Origin: a virus
DNA length: 64,000 nt
Virus record (IMG/VR): IMGVR_UViG_3300042382_000268
Location: 111,917 to 175,916 of that record
Strand: one strand, 5' to 3'
How positions within the stretch are numbered: the first letter of the stretch is position 1; every line of letters starts with the position of its first letter. The notes beneath the pieces are model-generated. The model worked only from the letters and a program-made list of their open reading frames with translations, had not been told where the DNA came from and made no database searches. Below are positions 27,747 through 34,090 of this stretch, piece by piece. The position numbers and the translations under genes are program-made.

Positions 27747-28766
27747 ATGTCATTCATCGAAACCAAATACTTAACAGCCGATCCTGTTGAACAGATCAGA
27801 TGCCAGCAACATGCATCACGGACGTTTGTTGACGACCAGTTCAGATTATTACCTAAAAACAAGTTCTTATTCCATGTTGCATTTAATATCAACTGGCCTG
27901 CACTTTCGGCTAAGAATATTAATATAAAAGTATTAAAAACATTAAAAGAAGAAATAAATCTGTTAGTTAAATCTGCAGATTTGCCTGGGTATACTGTTAG
28001 TTCAGAAGTACTTAATCAGTATAACCGAAAAAAAGTAGTCCAATATCAACATAAGTATAATGATGTTAACATTTTATTTCATGACGATAATATGGGATTA
28101 ATAAACCAAGTTTGGCAAGCATACTATCGATATCATTATGCTGATCCGTCGGTTGCAACAGCAAAGGGCGCATATAGTAAAAATGCTACAAAAGCATCGT
28201 CGGCTATAACTAGTCCATATGGTTACAACGGTCGAGTTGCTCCGTTCTTTAATTACATCACTATATATCAAATGGCTAGACATGAATATGTTAGTTATAG
28301 ATTAGTTAATCCAATTATCGTAGGTTGGATGGGTAATAAATTAGAATATTCTCAAAATATAGCACACAATTTTGATATGAAAATTGCATACGAAGCAGTG
28401 CATTACGATACTGGGTTTGTTGATAGTGGACAGATGGAAGGGTTTGGTGCAGTTCATTATGATTGGGTTCCGTCACCATTAACTTCAGAATACCCTCGCA
28501 ACCTTAGTACGTCACCTACTTTTAGTAGATCGCCTGGGTTTTCAGCATCTACTGATAATGTAGCGGCTACTAATGTTGTTAAAACTACAGCAACTACAGC
28601 AGTAAATCCTACGTTATATCAAAATGTAGCAACTAATACTAATGGTGTTAATGTGCCACAGACTGGGTCAACTGCAACTACTGCAACTCAAACAAATACT
28701 ACAACTACTGTTGCACCAACAACTACACCAACAGGAAGATCTCCGGGGTATGCAAACGTTATATGA
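27747..28766 (+). CDS. Tail-tube-fold protein (baseplate/tube initiator type)
   Basis: 339 residues. Residues ~35-200 show the tube-superfamily pattern: NKFLFHVAFNINWP, then LLVKSADLPGYTVSSEVLNQYNRK and KYNDVNILFHDDNMGLINQVWQAYYRYH. It is paired with an aromatic-rich middle (FFNYITIYQMARHEYVSYRLVNPIIVGW) and a disordered C-terminus of ~90 residues rich in Thr, Ala, Asn and Pro. In T4 the tube-like proteins gp48 and gp54 start tube polymerisation on the baseplate. The position right after gp19 fits such a role, though which of the two it replaces cannot be decided. The next gene overlaps it by four bases. Confidence 0.55.
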   Translation: MSFIETKYLTADPVEQIRCQQHASRTFVDDQFRLLPKNKFLFHVAFNINWPALSAKNINIKVLKTLKEEINLLVKSADLPGYTVSSEVLNQYNRKKVVQYQHKYNDVNILFHDDNMGLINQVWQAYYRYHYADPSVATAKGAYSKNATKASSAITSPYGYNGRVAPFFNYITIYQMARHEYVSYRLVNPIIVGWMGNKLEYSQNIAHNFDMKIAYEAVHYDTGFVDSGQMEGFGAVHYDWVPSPLTSEYPRNLSTSPTFSRSPGFSASTDNVAATNVVKTTATTAVNPTLYQNVATNTNGVNVPQTGSTATTATQTNTTTTVAPTTTPTGRSPGYANVI

Positions 28767-29125
28767 TTACAAATTTACCATTAGACACTACTAAAGAAAT
28801 AGAAATTAAACAATTCTTTGATAGGTACTATCAAACAGAAGTTACGTTTCCTGCAGGGGAAATCGATGCAGTTGTTGGCTTTTTCCAACGCAGAGATTTT
28901 GATATAACTAGTGCAAGAACTACTGCGATTGTGTTATTAAACCAAGCAAGGCTTGATAATGTAAACGTATTTGAGTTACTTGATACACTTAAATCATTTC
29001 CGGCACTTCAACTAAATCAGATTGTAGCACAGGTTATTAATGCATACCGACAAAAGACAAGTTTAATTGGTTTTCGAATTGCAGTACCTGAAAATACTTA
29101 TGAAATAAGAAATGTATTAGTATGA
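28763..29125 (+). CDS. Conserved-looking small tail/head-region protein
   Basis: 120 residues, acidic-helical: EIKQFFDRYYQTEVTFPAGEIDAVVGFFQRRDFD, then TAIVLLNQARLDNVNVFELLDTLKS and LNQIVAQVINAYRQKTSLIGFR. The two helical halves suggest a small all-alpha domain. It starts within the stop of the tube-like gene (ATGA overlap) and its own stop overlaps the gp4 start, so it is tightly coupled to virion genes. The pattern looks like a conserved T4-type virion-assembly protein, but I cannot give its name. Confidence 0.65.
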   Translation: MITNLPLDTTKEIEIKQFFDRYYQTEVTFPAGEIDAVVGFFQRRDFDITSARTTAIVLLNQARLDNVNVFELLDTLKSFPALQLNQIVAQVINAYRQKTSLIGFRIAVPENTYEIRNVLV

Positions 29126-29562
29126 GTAGTCGTAAATTTGCTAAAGGTAAATATACTCCGAAGAATCCAGGAAAATATGTAGGAACTAAAATTCCATACT
29201 ATCGAAGTTCTTGGGAAATGAGCTTTATGCAAATGTGTGACACTAATCCTGCTATACAAAAGTGGGCAAGTGAAGCAATAACTATACCATATAGAGATCC
29301 ATTAACTAATCGTAACACAATCTATCTCCCAGATTTCTTTATTCAATATGTAGATAAAAATCATATAATACACAACGAAGTAATTGAAATAAAACCTGCA
29401 AGCCAGCATATTTTAGAACGAGTTGGTAAAAACAGATACAATCAAGCACAATATATCAAAAATCAAGCCAAGTGGGCTGCAGCAATGATATATTGCAAAC
29501 AACATGGATTAGTATTTAGAGTTATAAATGAAAATGATATTTTTCATAACGGTTCTAAATAA
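29122..29562 (+). CDS. 4: Head completion protein, T4 gp4-like
   Basis: 146 residues. Conserved start SSRKFAKGKYTPKNPGKYVG and YRSSWEMSFMQMCDTNPAIQKWASEAITIPY. This is followed by an endonuclease-like core YLPDFFIQYVDKNHIIHNEVIEIKPASQ, in which Asp, Glu and Lys (PD...E-x-K) match the nuclease fold known for gp4. gp4 acts late in head completion, before the tail joins. The start overlaps the preceding stop (ATGA). Confidence 0.8.
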   Translation: MSSRKFAKGKYTPKNPGKYVGTKIPYYRSSWEMSFMQMCDTNPAIQKWASEAITIPYRDPLTNRNTIYLPDFFIQYVDKNHIIHNEVIEIKPASQHILERVGKNRYNQAQYIKNQAKWAAAMIYCKQHGLVFRVINENDIFHNGSK

Positions 29563-29592
29563 CTTAAATAGTATACTATATGAGGATAATTC

Positions 29593-30072
29593 ATGACACG
29601 CAAATTGGAAGAGCTCCTAAATTTACCAGAAAGTAAGACTATTATAAAAGAAGCCGACGCACCCCCACCTCCAGCAACTGCAGTACCATTATTTAGAGAC
29701 ATTGATGAGTTTGATAAAATTTCAGCAGCCTTACCACAAGTAAAAGGATTAGGTGATGTAAGTGACTCAGAATTTGATGCGTTAGCACAACGTGCAACTG
29801 ATGCATATGACGACTTAATGGATTTAGGTATGAACGTTGAAGCTCGATATAGTGGTCGGGTTTTTGAAGTAGCAGCAAGTATGCTTAAAAATGCAATTGA
29901 TGCTAAATCAGCAAAAATTGATAAAAAACTTAAAATGATCGAACTTCAACTTAAAAAACAAAAGATGGATAACGATAGCCATCCGGAAGACAACGGCGTT
30001 AATATTTCAGGCGAAGGATTTATTGTTACAGACCGTAATAGTCTTATCGAAAAATTAAAGAATATGAAATAA
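29593..30072 (+). CDS. 16: Small terminase subunit, T4 gp16-like
   Basis: 159 residues. An N-terminal LEELLNLPES, a Pro-rich linker, then two long helices (DEFDKISAALPQVKGL; QRATDAYDDLMDLGMNVEARYSGRVFEVAASMLKNAIDAKSAKIDKKLKMIELQLKKQ) form the central coiled-coil ring domain. The C-terminal FIVTDRNSLIEKLKN resembles the end of gp16 proteins. The small terminase recognises phage DNA and activates the gp17 motor. It lies three genes before the large terminase. GAGGA ribosome site. Confidence 0.72.
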   Translation: MTRKLEELLNLPESKTIIKEADAPPPPATAVPLFRDIDEFDKISAALPQVKGLGDVSDSEFDALAQRATDAYDDLMDLGMNVEARYSGRVFEVAASMLKNAIDAKSAKIDKKLKMIELQLKKQKMDNDSHPEDNGVNISGEGFIVTDRNSLIEKLKNMK

Positions 30073-30077
30073 ATATA
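30069..30077 (+). promoter_or_regulatory. Possible late promoter box ATAAATATA
   Basis: Overlaps the gp16 stop codon, 17 bases before the next ATG. Confidence 0.4.
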
Positions 30078-30093
30078 ATATCAAGGATACATT

Positions 30094-30717
30094 ATGAAAT
30101 CATTTAGACAATATTTATTAGAATCAAAACAAGTGTACGAGTTTAAAATTAAAGTCGTTGAAGAACTTGATGATTCAAAAATTAGTAAACTTAAAGGTGC
30201 TTTAGAAAGATTTACTGTAGAATCATTCTCTACAGGATCACGCACACCTATTCAGGAAACACAAGTTGACTTTCCTGATCACAAAAATATTGGCACTACA
30301 ACATATGATGTAGTACTAACTTATCCTGCAACTAGTTTTCAAATAAGACAAATTGCAGCAGACTCATTAGGATTACATGAAAGCTGTATTAGAGTTCGTA
30401 ATCTTAAAGAACAAGAAGAACAAGATCTTAATCATGCATATGATAACAAATCAGGCGAATCAATATTAGGTAAAGATTACGATAAAGAATGTAATCAAAA
30501 CTTAGTTGGAGAGGCACAAAAAATGGCGTTGTTAAAAGAACTTGGAAAAGTTAAGCATCAAGGTGATCAATATAAAGGCGTTAACGACAAACTATTAGCA
30601 AAAAAAGCACCTGTTGATAAATCAGCAACTGTTAAAGTTGATAAAAAATCTAGCTCATCAAGTGTACTTGGTTCTAGAAGCGTTACATTGCCAACTTCTA
30701 AATTAGGGAAATTTTAA
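30094..30717 (+). CDS. Possible capsid-cargo or head protein with prohead-protease-type leader
   Basis: 207 residues. The N-terminus MKSFRQYLLE-SK closely resembles the T4 capsid-targeting leader of internal proteins (MKTYQEFIAE), which gp21 cleaves after a (L/I)-x-E motif; here the site would be LLE-S at residue 10/11. Residues ~15-110 form a mixed alpha/beta domain (YEFKIKVVEELDDSKISKLKGAL; ATSFQIRQIAADSLGL). The C-terminal ~70 residues are basic and Ser/Lys-rich, which suits DNA contact inside a head. Its stop overlaps the next start. The head-internal role is inferred. Confidence 0.5.
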   Translation: MKSFRQYLLESKQVYEFKIKVVEELDDSKISKLKGALERFTVESFSTGSRTPIQETQVDFPDHKNIGTTTYDVVLTYPATSFQIRQIAADSLGLHESCIRVRNLKEQEEQDLNHAYDNKSGESILGKDYDKECNQNLVGEAQKMALLKELGKVKHQGDQYKGVNDKLLAKKAPVDKSATVKVDKKSSSSSVLGSRSVTLPTSKLGKF

Positions 30718-31193
30718 TGGATTTTAAAAAGTTAATGCAAACAATGCAAGACATTGATGAAGGGTGTGATCCTTCTATTCAAGAATGCGGCGATATGCCG
30801 GCAGCTATTATTCAAGGTGGACCTCCTCCTGAAGAATCATTAAACATGAACGTTACTATTAATAGTAAAGGTGCAGACGGCATTCGCGATTTAATGAATA
30901 TATTAAAAGGCATTGGCGGAGATTCAGATACTGAACCTAAAGACATGCCAGATAATTCCGACGATGCAGAAATTGTAATCGGTGATAGTTTTAAAAATTC
31001 TATACCCGGTGATCAAGGATCAAAAGTGTTTGATAGAGACGCAGTAATTTTTACTGGTGATGATTTAGCAAGCAAAAAAGGCGGCGCTCTAAAAACAAAT
31101 GGTGGAGAAAATCCACAACGTAATCATTTTCATGAATCATTAGTTACTAACTTGTTTTCGTTATATGAAGATGTAAAATCTCGAAAACACTAA
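30717..31193 (+). CDS. Acidic protein upstream of large terminase, unknown
   Basis: 158 residues, acidic, starting inside the previous stop codon (TAATG). It begins MDFKKLMQTMQDIDEG. The middle has NVTINSKGADGIRDLMNILKGIGGD and a long Asp/Glu-rich disordered stretch, and it ends HFHESLVTNLFSLYEDVKS. Its coupling to the 30094 gene and the position between gp16 and gp17 suggest a virion or core/scaffold-associated role. No known domain. A strong terminator follows 22 bases after the stop. Confidence 0.6.
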   Translation: MDFKKLMQTMQDIDEGCDPSIQECGDMPAAIIQGGPPPEESLNMNVTINSKGADGIRDLMNILKGIGGDSDTEPKDMPDNSDDAEIVIGDSFKNSIPGDQGSKVFDRDAVIFTGDDLASKKGGALKTNGGENPQRNHFHESLVTNLFSLYEDVKSRKH

Positions 31194-31215
31194 CAGCTAC
31201 TTATAATATAATCAT

Positions 31216-31243
31216 AAAGCGGACATATTGTCCGCTTTTTTTT
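31216..31243 (+). terminator. Rho-independent terminator before large terminase
   Basis: A 10-bp stem AAAGCGGACA/TGTCCGCTTT with a three-base loop, followed by a T-run. It separates the gp16 operon from gp17. Confidence 0.92.
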
Positions 31244-31251
31244 GTAAATAC
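31244..31251 (+). promoter_or_regulatory. Possible late promoter GTAAATAC
   Basis: Immediately downstream of the terminator and 20 bases before the gp17 ATG. Weaker match to TATAAATA. Confidence 0.4.
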
Positions 31252-31271
31252 ATAATACAAAAAGGATTATT

Positions 31272-32198
31272 ATGGGTAAAAGTCTTGACGGTGTTTTAAC
31301 AAAAAAAGCACATAAAACTGAACGATTTGAAGAACAACAGATTATTGATTTACAAATGTGCTCTGATCCAGCAGTTGGGTATCTTTATTTCTCAAGACAC
31401 TTCTTTCACATTCAGCATTCAGTAAAAGGTAAATTATTATTTGAACCATTTGATTATCAAGTTAACTTGTTAAATTGTTATCATGCACATCGGTTTAATA
31501 TTAATATGTTACCTCGCCAAAGTGGTAAAACAACCTGTGCATCTGCGTACTTGTTATGGTTTGCAATGTTTCATCCAGATCAAACTATTCTAATTGCAGC
31601 GCACAAATATACTGGTGCTCAAGAGATTATGCAACGTATACGATACGGATACGAACTATGTCCGGACTTCTTACGTGCAGGGGTAGTAAGTTATAATAAA
31701 GGGTCTATGGAGTTTGATAACGGTTCTCGTATTGTAAGTCAAACTACTACTGGTACTACAGGACGAGGTATGTCTATTTCGTTATTGTATTGCGATGAGT
31801 TTGCGTTCTTACAACCTAACATTGCTGAAGAATTTTGGACTTCTATATCACCCACACTAGCAACTGGTGGACGTTGTATTATTACATCTACACCAAATAG
31901 TGACGAAGATCAATTTGCTACTATATGGAAAGAAAGTCAACAGTTTTTTGACGAGTTTGGCAATGAGAAAGCAGACAAAGTTGGCATTAACGGTTTTTCT
32001 GGATTTAGATCAGATTGGTGGGATCATCCAGATCGTGACGATGCATGGAAACAAGAAGAGCTTGGTCGTATAGGTGAGGAAAAATTTAGACGTGAATACG
32101 GTTGTATTGTGCATGATTCAGTTGTAACTGTTAAATGGCCATCTGGAAAAATTGAAAAACTAACAATGGGCGATATTATGCGATTATTAAGTTCATAG
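31272..32198 (+). CDS. 17: Large terminase (gp17) N-terminal half fused to N-terminal split-intein fragment
   Basis: 308 residues. Residues 1-277 are the packaging ATPase domain: DYQVNLLN adenine-binding region, Walker A PRQSGKTT (~81-88), Walker B LLYCDEF (~171-177), coupling motif STPNS near 213. After FRREYG the protein switches to intein: Cys278 begins a 31-residue N-intein (block A, CIVHDSVVTV) that ends at a stop codon. The nuclease half is encoded separately at 32970. Function therefore requires protein trans-splicing with that product to make a ~530-residue gp17, the motor that pumps DNA into the head. The domains, stop codon and intein blocks are seen. Splicing activity is inferred. 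Confidence 0.9.
   Translation: MGKSLDGVLTKKAHKTERFEEQQIIDLQMCSDPAVGYLYFSRHFFHIQHSVKGKLLFEPFDYQVNLLNCYHAHRFNINMLPRQSGKTTCASAYLLWFAMFHPDQTILIAAHKYTGAQEIMQRIRYGYELCPDFLRAGVVSYNKGSMEFDNGSRIVSQTTTGTTGRGMSISLLYCDEFAFLQPNIAEEFWTSISPTLATGGRCIITSTPNSDEDQFATIWKESQQFFDEFGNEKADKVGINGFSGFRSDWWDHPDRDDAWKQEELGRIGEEKFRREYGCIVHDSVVTVKWPSGKIEKLTMGDIMRLLSS
32103..32195 (+). other. N-intein fragment (31 residues) of split TerL intein
   Basis: It begins with the nucleophile Cys (codon 32103-32105) and contains only splicing block A. This very short N-part is the hallmark of the atypical TerL split inteins (AceL-TerL type, about 25-residue N fragment), unlike the ~90-residue N-parts of ordinary split inteins. Confidence 0.82.
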
Positions 32199-32211
32199 TA
32201 TATGACGAAAT

Positions 32212-32220
32212 GATAAATAC
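32212..32220 (+). promoter_or_regulatory. Late-type promoter box GATAAATAC before the homing endonuclease gene
   Basis: It lies between the terminase N-half stop and the endonuclease ATG at 32225, four bases from it. Suggests the inserted endonuclease gene carries its own late promoter. Confidence 0.5.
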
Positions 32221-32224
32221 TAGC

Positions 32225-33004
32225 ATGTATTATGTATATATTTATAAAACCCCAATTAACATCACAGTAAGTTATATGAGTATTTTAGCAAATCAACCGT
32301 TTTATATTGGGAAGGGCCACGGTAGGCGATATAAAGATCATTTATCAGAAACTGCAGAAACTACGTGTAATCATTTAAAAGTTGCGGTAATTTCTAGATT
32401 AGTCGCGCAAAATCTAACTCCGGTTATAGAAATGTATCAAACTGAGTTAACAGATGCTGCAGCAAAGGCTCTTGAAACTGATCTGATTAACCAGTACGGC
32501 CGATTAATTGATCATGCCGGCCCGTTAACAAATAAAACACTAGGCGGAGATGGGTGTACTGGATTTAAACATACTGAAGAAACCAAACAATTAATGAGTA
32601 TTCAGAGAAAAGGAACTATTCCATATAATAAAGGTATCGCTCGTCCAGGAATTGGTGGACGTACATTAGGTACTAAATGGTCTGAATCTGAAAGAGAAAC
32701 TCAACTGTTAGTTAGAAGCCAACCAGGTTATTATGAGTTTAACAAATGTCCTATAAGAGCAAAAAAAATAAGTGACTCCAAAAAAGGAAAACCTGGATCA
32801 GCAAAAGACAAACAATGGTTTAATAATGGAGTTATTGAGACCTATAAAGATATATGCCCTGACGGATTTGTTAAGGGAAGACTTCCTAGATTACAAATAT
32901 CAAAGAGAGGCATGTGTTGGTATAATAATGGAGTAATTAACAAACAATTTAAAGAAGGAACAGAACTTGATGGATTTACACGCGGAAGAATTAATAAAAA
33001 ATAA
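32225..33004 (+). CDS. GIY-YIG homing endonuclease, free-standing between terminase halves
   Basis: The start at 32225 (MYYVYIYK) is preferred because the alternative ATG at 32210 would overlap the late box; 259 residues. The GIY-YIG module shows YVYIY at residues 3-7 and FYIGKG at ~27-32, followed by RRYKDHL. DNA-binding NUMOD-type elements follow: KKISDSKKGKPGS, and two copies of W-[FY]-NNGVI....F/Y....G-F..GR near the C-terminus. Such enzymes cut intein- or intron-less alleles and spread the insertion by gene conversion. The 3' end overlaps the start of the C-intein gene by 35 bases in another frame. Confidence 0.88.
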   Translation: MYYVYIYKTPINITVSYMSILANQPFYIGKGHGRRYKDHLSETAETTCNHLKVAVISRLVAQNLTPVIEMYQTELTDAAAKALETDLINQYGRLIDHAGPLTNKTLGGDGCTGFKHTEETKQLMSIQRKGTIPYNKGIARPGIGGRTLGTKWSESERETQLLVRSQPGYYEFNKCPIRAKKISDSKKGKPGSAKDKQWFNNGVIETYKDICPDGFVKGRLPRLQISKRGMCWYNNGVINKQFKEGTELDGFTRGRINKK

Positions 33005-33317
33005 GTTAGGATTAACAGTGCTAACTGACACCGGCTGGAGCAAGTTTGACGGAATCTTAGTTAAAGGTGTTAAAAAGATACTTCATGTAACTACACAACG
33101 TCATTCACTTAAAAGCACTCCTGATCATAAATATTTTCTTAATGGGTTTAAACCGATAGAAGGTAGATTATTATTGCCTAAACAAAAAATTTTAGTTAAT
33201 GGCAAACTTGATAATGTCGTGTCTGTTAAGTGGCTGTTAGATGAAGAACCAGTATACGATCTGTTTAATGTTGAACAGAATCACAGGTATTATGCAAATA
33301 ACGTTCTAATCAAAAAT
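32970..33317 (+). other. C-intein fragment (116 residues) of split TerL intein
   Basis: Contains splicing blocks B, F and G while block A lies in the separate N gene. Total split intein is 147 residues with no endonuclease domain of its own. The junction is Asn (33315-33317) followed by the extein Cys codon at 33318. Confidence 0.82.
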
Positions 33318-34079
33318 TGCGAATTTTTAGTATACGACGAAACTCTTATAAACAGTTTGAAGTTAGTTGAGCTGTATGGTAAAGAACCTATGATGAAAAT
33401 GGGGCAAGTGCGATGGTATAAAACACCAACTGCAGGTAATTTATATTTAATTGCATTAGATCCTAGTTTAGGTACAGGAGGCGACTATTCGGCTATTACT
33501 GTTTTTGAATTACCATCAATGGTGCAAGTTGCAGAATGGCATCATAACATTACTCCTATACAAGGACAGGTAAAGTTATTTAGAGATATATTATTATATG
33601 TACAAGACGAAATTGGTGCTGATCAATATAATTCAATATATTGGTCGGTAGAAAATAATACAGTAGGCGAAAGCGCATTAGTAGTAATTGACAACTTAGG
33701 AGAAGAAACATTTCCGGGATTATTTGTGAGCGAGCCGGGCAGAAAAGGGCATGTTCGAAAATTCCGCAAAGGATTTAATACAACCTTTAATAATAAAATT
33801 GCTGCATGTTCAAAATTAAAATTTTTTGTTGAAGAAGATAAGATGGTAATTAATAGCAAACCGTTAATAACCGAATTAAAATCTTTCATTGCACATGGAA
33901 TTAGTTTTAAAGGTAAACCGGGACAACACGACGATTTAGTAGCAGCATTATTATTAATAGTAAGAATGATTGATATACTAGCAGAATGGGATCCTTTAGT
34001 ATTTGAAAAAATGCGGATTGAAGATCGAATTGAGGACTGGGAAGCACCTCTACCAATATTTGTTTCCTCTAATATGTGA
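32970..34079 (+). CDS. 17: C-terminal split-intein fragment fused to large terminase nuclease half
   Basis: The ATG at 32970 with an AAGGA site ten bases upstream is preferred over a TTG three bases earlier; 369 residues. Residues 1-116 are C-intein: block B STPDH, block F YDLFNVEQNHRYYANNV and the splice junction LIKN|C. Asn116 and the +1 Cys are present, but the usual penultimate His is Lys. From Cys117 the C-extein CEFLVYDETLI runs 253 residues through the RNase H-like nuclease: ALDPSLGTGGDYSAI (metal Asp), SVENNTVGE, and GQHDDLVAALLLIV. Trans-splicing with the 31272 product would restore gp17. A TGA stop ends just before the next gene. Confidence 0.9.
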   Translation: MDLHAEELIKNKLGLTVLTDTGWSKFDGILVKGVKKILHVTTQRHSLKSTPDHKYFLNGFKPIEGRLLLPKQKILVNGKLDNVVSVKWLLDEEPVYDLFNVEQNHRYYANNVLIKNCEFLVYDETLINSLKLVELYGKEPMMKMGQVRWYKTPTAGNLYLIALDPSLGTGGDYSAITVFELPSMVQVAEWHHNITPIQGQVKLFRDILLYVQDEIGADQYNSIYWSVENNTVGESALVVIDNLGEETFPGLFVSEPGRKGHVRKFRKGFNTTFNNKIAACSKLKFFVEEDKMVINSKPLITELKSFIAHGISFKGKPGQHDDLVAALLLIVRMIDILAEWDPLVFEKMRIEDRIEDWEAPLPIFVSSNM

Positions 34080-34087
34080 TAAATATA
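34078..34087 (+). promoter_or_regulatory. Late promoter box GATAAATATA
   Basis: Overlaps the terminase stop codon and precedes the ATG at 34091 by three bases, a near-leaderless arrangement also seen at 27734. Confidence 0.5.
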
Positions 34088-34090
34088 AAC

